From Nemertoderma westbladi (lineage: Eukaryota > Xenacoelomorpha > Nemertodermatida > Nemertodermatidae), in contig JAUCBJ010000111.1 of assembly GCA_032718475.1 (NCBI GenBank), positions 52,501 through 79,667 of the forward strand: a DNA stretch of 27,167 nucleotides. Direction: 5' to 3'. Within the stretch, counting starts at the first letter, position 1; each line of letters starts with the position of its first letter. Both the position numbers and the translations under genes were made by a program. The notes under the pieces are model-generated. The model made no database searches and was not told where the DNA came from. It saw only the letters and a list, made by a program, of their open reading frames with translations. This document shows positions 1 through 10,623 of the stretch, piece by piece.

Positions 1-1000
1 CTAAATAATCTACTAACATATAATAATCTATAAACCCATAACAACAAATCACTGGCACTACCAACTAATGAATATTGTGTGCTGCCTTATATACTCTACA
101 TACGTGATGAAGAGATGAGATGAGATGATAATTGGTTACAATGTAGGAAAGCTGATTTCATGAGCCTTGATATTGGTGGTGTGTATGATATAACCAATAA
201 GAGCTGACTAATTATCATTGTCACTGTGTTGACATTATATTGTGTTTCAGTTAACGTATAAATATGAGAGTGACTAATATGCGGGATGATATTGAATTAT
301 TGGATTATAGAGATATGCAATGATAGAAAGGGATAATGACTTTTGTAACTTTATTTATTTATTTACTTTATTACATTATTTATTTATTTACTTTAAATAA
401 CTTTATTCATTTCTTACATTATTATATTATTTGAACTTATTTGTTTTCTGAGATAGAGCGCACTGGAAATATTTTAATGCTACGCCATTGTTACGCTTGT
501 CTTGCAGACTGACTTCCATGTGATTCGTAATTTTATTCTTAAATTGGTACTTTTGTTGTTGCTCAGGTCTTTTAATAAACGATAGAGCAATATACAGTAG
601 TGTTAGAAAATAAATTGAACTATAGCATTTTACTATATTGCTTCCATAGTTACTGCGATTCTAATTATTGTGCTCTTCAACTCCCGATGCTGCCTTACTC
701 AATGTTAAATAATTTAGTGTTCTAGAATATTTATAACGTAACTAGAGAGCCGCTTAACTACATAAACCAATATTGGATATTGAGTTCCGTTTTATAGTTC
801 GCCGCGCAGACACTACAGTTGCAATAACTTTTGAGTTTGTGAATGGATTTTGCTCAAATTACGTAGAAACCTTTTCTACTTCGATGCTCTTTCAATATAT
901 GTAATATAATTTAAGAAATTCCACCAAAAATATTTTACTTTACATTTTTCGCCGGGGAAAAAAGTAAAATCAATACAATCATATTGATTACTTTACTACT
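1..1000. other. AT-rich non-coding stretch
   Basis: No coding region, splice pattern or RNA gene is supported here. The sequence is strongly AT-rich, with low-complexity TTTA/TTAT runs around 345-410. At 955-1023 there are degenerate ACTACT/TTGATT repeats leading into the 3' tail of the neighbouring retroelement. Confidence 0.6.
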
Positions 1001-1023
1001 TTATTGATTACCTACTACTACTA

Positions 1024-2357
1024 CTAGGTACTAGGTTCGTTTCTCCTAAGTTCAGTATCCCTTTCAAGTTGATCTATATATGTTATGGCCGGTCGTCCAC
1101 GACTACGCTTTCCATGAGTTGGTTGCCAGAAAAGTAGATTTGACATGACCTCGTTTTTACTTCGCCAGCAGTGCCCACTGAATCTTAATCTGCGTTCACG
1201 GAGGGTGGTTGATACAGGTGGTATTGTACCATAAAGCTCTATGTTTGTCATGTGTTGTCTCCAGCTGATGTTTAGGGCTGCCCTTAGTAGTCTTGTGTAG
1301 CAACCATCAATTCGTTGTTCGAGTGATTTAGTCAGTGTCCAGGTCTCACCCCCATATAAAAATACACTTTCCACTGTGGCTCGAGAGAGGCACCTGAGGC
1401 TCAGGTGCCTGGAGAGATCTGATTTCCAGATGGTATCCATTTTTGATAGAGCTACCCAAGCCTTTGCTTTCCTAACTTCTATCTCTATGTCCTTTTTGCT
1501 ACTCTCTATCCATGATCCAAGGTACTGGAAGTCGTTGACCTTCCTTAGTTGATTATTATCAATGGTTGTCAAGTTTTCATCAACATTAAAGGTCATGAAT
1601 TCGGTCTTTGTAGCATTTATATGCAATCCAACCTCCTTAGCAGCCCTCTCCACTTTATTTAGTAGAAGCTGTGCATCTGCTAGTGTATTAGAGAGCAGGG
1701 CGATGTCATCCGCAAAGTCGGTGTCTGTGACAGTAGTTGCCGGATATCTACTACTTCTGCGTTCTTGAAGTGTGAATCCCAGATCTTCACCCTTTGTGGC
1801 CGTCCTCATTGCGTAATCCAGCACAATTACAAATAGTAATGGTGCTAATGTGTCACCTTGCAGTACGCCAGCCAGGATTGAGAAAAACTCAGTTTCACCA
1901 TCTGGTGAGAGTACCTGCGCTTCTGTGTCACAATATAACAATCCAATGCCAGCAACAATTACTTCTGGTATTCCATAAGCTCTTAGGATTTCAAGCATTT
2001 TACCTCTATGGATGGAGTCGAATGCCTTCTTGAAGTCCACAAAAGTCATGACAGCGGGGAGATTCTTTGACTTAATTCCTTCAATCAGTCTCCGTAGTGC
2101 AAGTATCTGAGCTATTGTTGATCTACTTGGTCGAAATCCGTTTTGGCTCTTACGTAGTAGTTTCTCTATGTGAGGCCTAATCCTATATAGAATAATTTTA
2201 TTCTATATTTTGGCAGCTACCACAAGCAGACAGATCCCACGATAGTTTGTTGGTATACCGAGGTCTCCTTTCTTGGGGAGAGGCTTTAGTTGACCTTTAG
2301 TCCAAATTGGTGGTGGCTTTTCCCCTTTTAACATCCGGTTGCAAACATCTTGTGTAG
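1024..2357 (-). pseudogene. RTE-like non-LTR retrotransposon, reverse transcriptase fragment (family I, copy A)
   Basis: The frame reads 2357 down to 1024 and covers most of a reverse transcriptase plus its C-terminal region. Motifs in order are NYRGI (about 2250), NGFR (about 2145), FVDFKKAFDS (just after 2046, with the first catalytic Asp), GVLQGDTLAPLLF, FADD (second catalytic site), YLGSW, and a C-terminal GHCWR...RGRPA block. The enzyme would copy element RNA at a nicked target. No endonuclease domain is present, so the copy is 5'-truncated. One in-frame TAG (2203-2205) replaces the Tyr of the AKxYN motif. The frame ends in short TAG repeats at about 1010-1030, and AT-rich triplet tails on very short 3' UTRs are typical of RTE elements. 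The copy at 9041-9839 is close in sequence and carries extra C-terminal codons, so this one is also clipped at its 3' end. RTE membership is inferred from motifs and tail. Confidence 0.85.
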
Positions 2358-2415
2358 TCTTGTGTAGCAACCATCAATTCGTTGTTCAAGTGATTTAGTC
2401 AGTGTCCAGGTCTCA
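2358..2415 (-). repeat. Displaced second copy of a C-terminal retroelement segment
   Basis: These 58 bases repeat 1291-1348 with one mismatch. They correspond to the ETWTLTKSLEQRIDG part of the element's C-terminal region, yet they lie upstream of the N-terminal part of the reverse transcriptase, so the order is not colinear. At the junction the 10-mer TCTTGTGTAG occurs twice in a row (2348-2357 and 2358-2367). The single difference matches the 9-kb copy rather than the 1-kb copy. To the right is a short CAATCC-type tandem repeat (2416-2442). Confidence 0.75.
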
Positions 2416-2842
2416 ATCTCAATCCAATCCAATGCAATCCAATCCTTCTTTAGTAGCATTATACTATATTGTATTATACCTTACATGGACGTATAGTAAA
2501 TGTTTTAACTAATTCGGGTTGGTATTATTGTTGTCATCAATTAATCCGACTGATGCCCAACTGGCATTATTGGTGATTTTCCTAAACGTTAACAAATTCT
2601 ATACCGGATCATGAATTTATATGCAAAAGCAATACGATTTTTTTGTTTCACCAGGATTGTGTTCCAGAACGTTTTTTCTCACTATTATTCCAATGGGAAC
2701 AGCCCCGGTTTCAAGTTATAAAGCCCGCAATATCATAACGGTAAATGAAGTTTTGTTCAGTTACACGAACAGAGAGACAACGTAAACTCCCAGCCCTACA
2801 ATAAATAAAGTTATCTAGTGTGATAAATGATAAATGTGTGAC
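2416..2842. other. Non-coding gap between retroelement and exon
   Basis: After a short CCAAT/CAATCC tandem stretch the sequence is AT-rich, with no open frame or repeat that I can support. On the minus strand it is downstream of the third coiled-coil exon and is probably its next intron. Confidence 0.5.
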
Positions 2843-3005
2843 CTGTTCCTTGAGATGGTGTTCCTCCATTAGTTTCCTTTGGACTTCCCTCGTCAAGGCA
2901 ACCTGCGTTTCCATCTCTTCGCGTTTCTCTTCGAAGACCTTCAATTGATTCTCTAACTCCTTCTCCCTTTCGTGGTGGTTCTCAACCAAGGACCGTCGCT
3001 TCAAT
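2843..3005 (-). CDS. Internal exon (exon 3) of a coiled-coil protein gene
   Basis: This 163-bp exon is preceded on the minus strand by a pyrimidine-rich acceptor ending TATCTCAG. It ends at CAG followed by GTCACA, a valid but weak donor. It encodes a highly charged helix rich in Glu, Lys, Arg and Leu, with stretches such as EREKELENQLKVFEEKREEM, typical of a coiled coil. The first base completes an Arg codon whose first two bases end the exon at 15957-16082. That phase match, strand and protein character are why I join them. The next exon would lie left of the window or was missed. No family is recognised. The direct link to exon 2 across about 13 kb is an inference, and additional exons may lie between. 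Confidence 0.65.
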
Positions 3006-4454
3006 CTGAGATAGAATAAAGTCAATGGAGAATAAAGTCACGGTAGGTGGTGACGGTCGTAGAACTGCATCTGGGACCTTATCGAGTATAAAATCAACAG
3101 CCGATGGAAAAGGTAATGGCAATTAACTGCAGCTGAGTTAACAATATGTGAAGGATCCTACTAACACTCGCAACAATGTGTTGGCAAGCTGTGTTTTTCG
3201 AGGTGTTTGTTATTATACATTTATAGGTAGGGATCTAGGGGTCTTAACCTCGATGGTCTGGAGAGATATGAGATATTAATTTCAATAAAAATTACGCGAT
3301 TCCTAAATTTGTACACTACCCGGTTAAAAAGTACGCATGTGATGGGATTAGTCCTAAAAGAAAAAGAATACGATCTCATACGGTCGCATACGATCTCAAT
3401 TATAAAACATCCCATATAAAACAGTTCTCCTTCAAGAACTACTCACGTACTGGTCCCGCCTCTGCCTTTGTGTTGGGGTGCAGATTAAAAGGGGAGGAAC
3501 TGACCCCCTTTCTTTGATTGGTTGACGGTTGTGTTAAATAATTAAATGCAGATTTTGTGATAAAATTGCTTAACTTTAATTTGTGTCTCATAACTGAGCC
3601 TCGTGCAACGCGAAGGCCCACGAACGTGTTTCATGGTTAATTACGCGCAATTCGGCTCGCACACTCGTTTTATTGAGCCCCGGTTATTATATTTTCCCTA
3701 GTTGTGGCGTAGTTGATATACTTTACTCACACTGTATAGCATTGATTTTATAATAAAATATTAACTGGCTATGATAACCAAAATAATAATAACCATAAAT
3801 TGATAATGATAAATGATAACCATAAATTCCGCAGAATGTAAATTAAATAGAATTTAATTGCACCATAAGGCGAATAAACACGTTTAATTTTATACTTTAT
3901 TCCTGAAAAGAGAAATAAAAGGTGAATAATATAATACACTTTATGGTTGGCGCCGAAGCTATATGAGCTGAAGTGAATGCTGTGAAACTGTGTAAACATA
4001 GGGGACATCCATTAGTCTATATTCTGTACATGAATATAACTTAAACTTAAGGTGCGTTCATATAACGTATAGGAGGTGTGTGTCTGTATGTAAGGGGAGA
4101 AGCGATTCTAGTGTTATTCACTTTCATTTGCGTTCTAGAATATATTAGTGGTTTTTAGTCGTTTAAATTAATCGTTAGCCACATATCCACACATAAACAA
4201 ACACACCTACACCTACGTTAGGTGACCATGCCTTAAGCTAGCACATAATGTAGAATAAATGTTTCGGACTATGTAAATCAATTTATCTGGCTTATTAATA
4301 CACTACATAACGGCTATACAGGACCCACTCACAGTTCCGCATCACAACCAATCCCCCCAGGGACATCCGCAATAATTAATCTATCGATGTTTAGTGGGAT
4401 AAAATAAGTGTCGCTTCAAATATCCCATCTTCTTTATCCTCTTGCCCCCTTATA
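3006..4454. other. AT-rich intronic sequence without recognisable features
   Basis: This is the exon-3 end of the proposed large intron. I see only short accidental frames. A TTCTAGAA pair occurs near 4133. No RNA gene, transposon border or tandem array can be supported. Confidence 0.5.
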
Positions 4455-5773
4455 GAATGGGATAATCTTTTAGACTCGTTAAGCCAAGTTCACATGCCTG
4501 TTCACCACCACCGGTTCACCACCATGGGTGATCTTCAACAGTAAAGCCTTCCACTCTGTTTCCTAAAGGAATGCCTGTTCACCACCATGGGTGATCTTCA
4601 GCAGTAAAGCCTTCCACTCTGTTTCCTAAAGGAATGCCTGTTCACCACCACCACCGGTTCACCACCTTCCACATGAAACCCTTCCACTCGGTTTCCCAAA
4701 GGAATGCCTGTTCACCACCATGGGTGATCTTCAGCAGTAAAGCCTTCCACTCTGTTTCCTAAAGGAATGCCTGTTCACCACCTTCCACATGAAACCCTTC
4801 CACTCGGTTTCCCAAAGGAATGCCTGTTCACCACCATGGGTGATCTTCAGCAGTAAAGCCTTCCACTCGGTTTCCCAAAGGAATGCCTGTTCACCACCAT
4901 GGTTGATCTTCCACAGTAAACCCTTCTACTCTGTTTCCTAAAGGAATGCCTGTTCACCACCGTGGGTGATCTTCCACAGTAAACCCTTCCACTCTGTTTC
5001 CTAAATGAATGCCTGTTCTCTACCATAGTTGATCTTCCACAGTAAACCCTTCCACTCTGTTTCCTAAAGGAATGCCTGTTCACCACCATGGGTGATCTTC
5101 AGCAGTAAAGCCTTCCACTCTGTTTCCTAAAGGAATGCCTGTTCACCACCACCGGTTCACCACCTTCCACATGAAACCCTTCCACTCGGTTTCCCAAAGG
5201 AATGCCTGTTCACCACCATGGGTGATCTTCAGCAGTAAAGCCTTCCACTCTGTTTCCTAAAGGAATGCCTGTTCACCACCACCGGTTCACCGCCTTCCAC
5301 ATGAAACCCTTCCACTCTGTTTCCTAAAGGAATGTCTGTTCACCACCATGGGTGATCTTCCACAGTAAACCCTTCCACTCTGTTTCCTAAAGGAATGTCT
5401 GTTCACCACCATGGGTGATCTTCCACAGTAAACCCTTCCACTCTGTTTCCTAAAGGAATGTCTGTTCACCACCATGGGTGATCTTCCACAGTAAACCCTT
5501 CCACTCTGTTTCCTAAAGGAATGCCTGTTCACCACCGTGGGTGATCTTCCACAGTAAACCCTTCCACTCTGTTTCCTAAAGGAATGCCTGTTCACCACCG
5601 CGGGTGATCTTCGACAGTAAACCCTTCCACTCTGTTTCCCAAGTTACCTTGGTTCATATTTATCGACCAGTTAAGGATGAAAGCCAGGGTTGGGCCCAAA
5701 CCTGCCCCATCTAGGGATTGAACCAGGGCCTCGTGATCAGACGCCCTATAATGGCACTACTAGACCAAGCTGC
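4455..5773 (-). mobile_element. tRNA-derived SINE with an internally expanded 3' part
   Basis: Read on the minus strand, the element starts at 5773 with GCAGCTTGGTCTAG (A-box-like). It has a B-box GGTTCAATCCC at 5724-5714 and runs through the same body as the SINE at 11326-11586. It ends in the same tail, TTGGCTTAACGAG followed by an AAAAGATT-like stretch, near 4489-4455. Where the intact SINE has one copy of a roughly 63-bp segment, this copy has a tandem array of about 18 units (4495-5640). The B-box carries a G-to-A change in the conserved CG. I could not identify a target-site duplication. Confidence 0.8.
4495..5640. repeat. 63-bp tandem array derived from the SINE 3' region
   Basis: The unit contains GCCTGTTCACCACCATGGG, then GTGATCTTCCACAG, then CCCTTCCACTCTGTTTCC. 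Several adjacent spacings are exactly 63 bp (for example 4819, 4882, 4945, 5008, 5071, 5134). A shorter variant unit carries CACCGGTTCACC and CACATGAAACCC. Because 63 is divisible by 3, the minus strand stays open for long stretches with a 21-residue repeat. This is a consequence of the period and not a gene. Confidence 0.9.
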
Positions 5774-5840
5774 CGCTTGGTCCAGTGATCTTTCCCCCCA
5801 ATAAATTATAAGTCACGCAGTTCCCCGGCATTCCTTTTGG

Positions 5841-8815
5841 TTGGGGTGTGTGCCTAGTTCTTAGGGGTGTGTGCATAGTTCTTAGTGGTGAGTGCCTAGT
5901 TCTTAGGGGTGAGTGCCTAGTTCTTAGGGGTGTGTGCCTATGCCTAGTTCTTAGAGGTGTGTGCCTAGTTCTTAGGGATGTGTGCATAGTTCTTAGGGGT
6001 GTGTGCCTAGTTCTTAGGGGTGAGTGCCTAGTTCTTAGGGATGTGTGCCTAGTTCTTAGGGGTGTGTGCCTAGTTCTTAGGGGTGTGTGCCTAGTTTTTA
6101 GGGGTGTGTGCCTAGTTATTAGGGGTGTGTGCCTAGTTCTTAGGGGTGTGTGCCTAGTTTTTAGGGGTGTGTGCCTAGTTATTAGGGGTGTGTGCCTAGT
6201 TTTTAGGGGTGTGTGCCTAGTTTTTAGGGGTGTGTGCCTAGTTATTAGGGGTGTGTGCCTAATTCTTAGGGGTGTGTGCCTAGTTCTTAGGGGTGTGTGC
6301 CTAGTTATTAGGGGTGTGTGCCTAATTCTTAGGGGTGTGTGCCTAGTTCTTAGGGGTGTGTGCCTAGTTCTTTGAGTGCCTAGTTCTTAGGGGTGTGTGC
6401 CTAGTTCTTAGGGATGTGTGCATAGTTCTTAGGGGTGTGTGCCTAGTTCTTATGGGTGAGTGCCTAGTTCTTAGGGATGTGTGCCTAGTTCTTAGGGGTG
6501 TGTGCCTAGTTTTTAGGGGTGTGTGCCTAGTTATTAGGGGTGTGTGCCTAATTCTTAGGGGTGTGTGCCTAGTTCTTAGGGGTGTGTGCCTAGTTCTTTG
6601 AGTGCCTAGTTCTTAGGGGTGAGTGCCTAGTTCTTAGGGGTGTGTGCCTAGTTCTTAGGGGTGTGTGCCTAGTTCTTAGGGGTGTGTGCCTAGTTCTTAT
6701 GGGTGTGTGCCTAGTTCTTAGGGGTGTGTGCCGTGCCTGGTTATTAGAGGTGTGTGCCTAGTTCTTAGGGGTGTGTGCCTAGTTCTTAGGGGTGAGTGCC
6801 TAGTTCTTAGGGGTGAGTGCCTAGTTATTAGGGGTGTGTGCCTAGTTCTTAGGGGTGTGTGCCTAGTTCTTAGGGGTGTGTGCCTAGTTCTTAGGGGTGT
6901 GTGCCTAGTTCTTAGGGGTGTGTGCCTTGTTATTAGGGGTGTGTGCCTAGTTCTTAGGGGTGTGTGCCTAGTTCTTAGGGTTGTGTGACTAGTTCTTAGG
7001 GGTGTGTGCATCTGCCTAGTTCTTAGGGGTATGTGCCTAGTTCTTGGGGTGTTTGCCCTAGTTCTTAGGGGTGTGTGCCTAGTTCTTAGGGGTGAGTGCC
7101 TAGTTCTTAGGGGTGTGTGCATAGTTCTTAGGGATGTGTGCCTAGGTCTTAGGGGTGTGTGCCTAGTTCTTAGGGGTGTGTGCCTTGTTATTAGGGGTGT
7201 GTGCCTAGTTCTTAGGGGTGTGTGGCTAGTTCTTAGGGTTGTGTGCCTAGTTCTTAGGGGTGTGTGCATCTGCCTAGTTCTTAGGGGTATGTGCCTAGTT
7301 CTTGGGGTGTTTGCCCTAGTTCTTAGGGGTGTGTGTCTAGTTCTTAGGGGTGTGTGCCTAGTTCTTAGGGGTGAGTGCCTAGTTCTTAGGGGTGTGTGCA
7401 TAGTTCTTAGGGATGTGTGCCTAGGTCTTAGGGGTGTGTGCCTAGTTCTTAGGGGTGTGTGCCAAGTTCTTAGGGGTGTGTGCCTGCCTAGTTCTTAGGG
7501 GTGTGTGCCTATTTCTTAGGGGTGTGTGCCTAGTTCATAGGGGTGTGTGCCTAGTTCTTAGGGGTGTGTGCCTAGTTCTTAGGGGTGTGTGCCTAGTTCT
7601 TAGGGGTGTATGCCTAGTTCTTAGGGGTGTATGCCTAGTGCTTATGGGTGAGTGCCTAGTTCTTAGGGGTGAGTGCCTAGTTCTTAGGGGTGTGTGCCTA
7701 GTTCTTAGGGGTGTGTGCCTAGTTCTTAAGGGTGTGTGCCTAGTTCTTAGGGGTGTGTGGCTAGTTCTTCGGGGTGTGTGCCTTGTTATTAGGGGTGTGT
7801 GCCTAGTTCTTAGGGGTATGTGCCTAGTTCTTAGTGGCGTGTGCCTAGTTCTTAGGGGTATGTGCCTAGTTCTTAGGGGTGTGTGCCTAGTTCTTAGGGG
7901 TATGTGCCTAGTTCTTAGGGGTGTGTGCCTAGTTATTATGGGTGTGTGCCTAGTTATTAGGGGTGTGTGCCCAGTTCTTAGGGGTGTGTGCCTAGTTCTT
8001 AGGGGTGTGTGCCTAGTTCTTAGGGGTATGTGCCTGTTCTTAGGGGTGTGTGCCTAGTTCTTAGGGGTGTGTGCCTAGTTCTTAGGGGTGAGTGCCTAGT
8101 TCTTAGGGGTGTGTGCCTAGTTCTTAGGGGTGTGTGCCTAGTACTTAGGGGTGTGTGCCTAGTTCTTAGGGGTGTGTGCCTAGTTCTTAGAGGTGTGTGC
8201 CTAGTTCTTAGGGGTGTGTGCCTAGTTCTTAGGGGTGAGTGCCTAGTTCTTAGGGGTATGTGCCTAGTTCTTAGGGGTGTGTGCCTAGTTCTTAGGGGTG
8301 TGTGCCTAGTTATTAGGGGTGTGTGCCTAGTTCTTAGGGGTGTGTGCCTAGTTCTTAGGGGTGTGTGCCTAGTTATTAGGGGTGTGTGCCTAGTTCTTAG
8401 GGGTGTGTGCCTAGTTCTTAGGGGTGTGTGCCTAGTTCTTAGGGGTGTGTGCCTAGTTCTAAGGGGTATGTGCCTGTTGTTAGGGGTATGTGCCTGTTCT
8501 TAGGGGTGTGTGCCTAGTTCTTAGGGGTGTGTGCCTAGTTCTTAGGAGTGTGTGCCTAGTTCTTAGGGGTGTGTGCCTAGTTATTAGGGGTGTGTGCCTA
8601 GTTCTTAGGGGTGTGTGCCTAGTTCTTAGGGGTGTGTGCCTAGTTCTAAGGGGTATGTGCCTGTTGTTAGGGGTATGTGCCTGTTCTTAGGGGTGTGTGC
8701 CTAGTTCTTAGGGGTGTGTGCCTAGTTCTTAGGGGTGTGTGCCTAGTTCTTAGGGGTGTGTGCCTAGTTCTTAGGGGTGTGTGCCTAGTTCTTTGGGGTG
8801 TGTGCCTAGTTCTTA
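5841..8815. repeat. 21-bp minisatellite, about 140 units
   Basis: The unit is TTAGGGGTGTGTGCCTAGTTC (21 bp written once). Substitution variants are common (GAGTGCC, TATGTGCC, GTTATTAGG). Higher-order duplications are visible. The irregular block with GCATCTGCC and TTGGGGTGTTTGCCC recurs at 7008 and 7266, 258 bp apart. A CTTTGAGTGCC variant recurs 226 bp apart (6367, 6593). A CCTGTTGTTAGGGG variant recurs about 187 bp apart (8473, 8660). Both strands are open as 7-residue repeats because 21 is divisible by 3, and neither looks like a real protein. Each unit contains the hexamer TTAGGG. Confidence 0.95.
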
Positions 8816-9040
8816 ATAGCCATTACGAAACAACCAACTACACAATCGGATAAACTTAGTCTAAAGAAAGGAACAAGGGCTGGGGTTTAGATGGTACGAT
8901 GATAATTGTAGTCATTGAGTTTTTTATATCTTCTGTAAAAAATTATGGTGTCAACAATTAAAAATAGGAAGAAATCCCACACTTTATGCTCCGAAATAAT
9001 ATTAGTAATAAGATTAATATTCCAATAATGACCTTCATAA

Positions 9041-9839
9041 GAACACGAAAGTAGTAGATATCCGGCAACTACAGTCACAGACACCGACTTTGCGGATGAC
9101 ATCGCCCTGCTCTCTAATACGCAAGCAGATGCACAGCTTCTACTAAATAAAGTGGAGAGGGCTGCTAAGGAGGTTGGATTGCATATAAATGCTACCAAGA
9201 CCGAATTAATGACCTTTAATGTTGATGGAAACTTGACAACCATTGATAATAATCAACTAAGGGGGGTCGATGACTTCCAGTACCTTGGATCATGGATAGA
9301 GAGTAGCAAAAAGGACATAGAAGTTAGGAAAGCAAAGGCTTGGGTAGCTCTATCAAAAATGGATACCATCTGGAAATCAGATCTCTCCAGGCACCTGAAG
9401 ACTAAGTTCTTTCGAGCCACAGTGGAAAGTGTATTTTTATACGGGGGTGAGACCTGGACACTGACTAAATCACTTGAACAACGAATTGATGGTTGCTACA
9501 CAAACCTACTAAGGGCAACCCTAAACATCAGCTGGAGACAACACATGACAAACGCCGAGCTTTATGGTACAATACCACCTGTATCAACAACCCTCCGTGA
9601 ACGCAGATTAAGATTCAGTGGGCACTGCTGGCGAAATAAAGACGAGGTCATACCAGATCTACTTTTCTGGCAACCAACTCGTGGAAAGCGTAGTCGTGGA
9701 TGACCGGCCATAACATATATAGATCAACTTGAAAGGGATACTGAACTTGGGAGAAACGAAATTGCGACAACTATGGAGAATCGGGAAGCCTGGAAGGATC
9801 TCATTTCCACTGTCCGAGTTCGCTCGACCTATATAGTAG
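9041..9839 (+). mobile_element. 5'-truncated RTE-like insertion (family I, copy B) with 15-bp target-site duplication
   Basis: The insertion is bounded by the direct repeat TAATGACCTTCATAA at 9026-9040 and 9840-9854, so both ends are defined to the base. The frame is open from 9041 to a TGA at 9701-9703. It encodes the reverse transcriptase from just before FADD (about 9090) through YLGSW and the GHCWR block. The TGA lies where copy A has CGA (Arg), a C-to-T change at a CpG. Beyond it the frame continues through DQLERDTEL, REAWKDL and RVRSTYI, then a short ATAGTAG tail. Polymerase motifs upstream of FADD are missing, so it is inactive. It is very similar to the copy at 1024-2357 and shows the C-terminal end that copy lacks. 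Confidence 0.9.
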
Positions 9840-9939
9840 TAATGACCTTCATAATGAAAGAATAATTCACTATCAAAATATGTCTGAATATTCTATAGCA
9901 CAAAAATAAATAATTTTAACACCGAAAATATATCATATA

Positions 9940-10623
9940 TTAAAAAATTGCGCAGCAGAAAGAGCAAAATTTGTCAAAACAGTCTTCATCTTCTTCTATC
10001 GCTTGATATTCCAATGAATCAATCTCTATATTCAAACAACCGGGATTCTTCGCGTTTACAACGCATTCAATTTCCGAATAATTATTAACAACATGTTCAA
10101 TAATATCAGGTTTAAGGTTCCATAAACCTCCCTCGCCATGGCTCTCCTCCCCTACTAGAATTTTGCAACGCTTGAAGCCAAATTCCCTCCAACTTCGGAT
10201 AAATTCATCCACTTTATTTTTCGCTTCGGTGACATAAAGTCCACGAAGATCGATTGTATCAGCTGATATGTGCCGGTTGTTCGCCGCGTATATCTTATCT
10301 GCTGCTGTTCTGTTGGCCTCATCCATACATTCGCCTTCTCTCTTATAACGACCGTAAGCGTCATCCCTTAGAGGAGCGCTAGACGCGTTAGTGTACTGTC
10401 TATAGCTTTCGTCTCTAGACTGTTTGTGACGTAGGGCCTTGTTACGGTAATACCTTCCGATTTCGCATATAAATTTATCTTCGTAGGAAATATCGTCGAC
10501 ATCTTCACTTAACTCGATAACAACCGTATTCCCTAATCGTCCCCGCAAACCTTTGTCTTGAGTTTTCTTTTTGGATAATCTGTTGCCCTTTCTGAAAATT
10601 TTCGAACCGAAACAATTACCCAT
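9940..10623 (-). CDS. DUF1771 + Smr-domain protein with lipid-anchor signals at both ends
   Basis: An uninterrupted 227-residue frame starts at an ATG in a good context (A at -3, G at +4). Residues about 57-116 are a DUF1771-like helical region (YYRNKALRHKQSRDESYRQY and a later KIYAANN). Residues about 120-200 are an Smr domain. The usual LDxHG motif is IDLRG (124-128, His replaced by Arg), and the TGxGxHS-type loop is VGEESHGEGG (157-166). Smr domains bind or cleave nucleic acid. The altered motifs suggest binding rather than nuclease activity, which is an inference. The N-terminus MGNCFGSK followed by basic residues fits N-myristoylation plus palmitoylation. The C-terminus FCSFCCAIF ends in a CaaX-type CAIF. 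The gene has no intron and sits on the same strand inside the proposed large intron of the coiled-coil gene. A TATAAAT lies at about 10650-10644, unusually close to the ATG. No canonical AATAAA was found. Confidence 0.85.
   Translation of the reverse strand: MGNCFGSKIFRKGNRLSKKKTQDKGLRGRLGNTVVIELSEDVDDISYEDKFICEIGRYYRNKALRHKQSRDESYRQYTNASSAPLRDDAYGRYKREGECMDEANRTAADKIYAANNRHISADTIDLRGLYVTEAKNKVDEFIRSWREFGFKRCKILVGEESHGEGGLWNLKPDIIEHVVNNYSEIECVVNAKNPGCLNIEIDSLEYQAIEEDEDCFDKFCSFCCAIF

Noticed and set aside
3221-4008. Short minus-strand open frames in AT-rich intronic DNA
   Set aside because: They are 60-80 codons with low-complexity hydrophobic or unremarkable content, no splice or motif support, and are expected by chance.
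4847-5598. Minus-strand open frames with a 21-residue NRHSFRKQSGRVYCGRS-type repeat
   Set aside because: These are an artefact of the 63-bp SINE-derived tandem array.
5848-8690. Long open frames with CLVLRGV-type (plus) or HTPLRTR-type (minus) 7-residue repeats
   Set aside because: The 21-bp period keeps any frame open until a variant unit breaks it. Frames overlap on both strands and have no start context, so they are not genes.
5841-8815. Telomere or interstitial telomeric repeat
   Set aside because: TTAGGG occurs once per 21 bp inside a longer unit rather than in uninterrupted hexamers.
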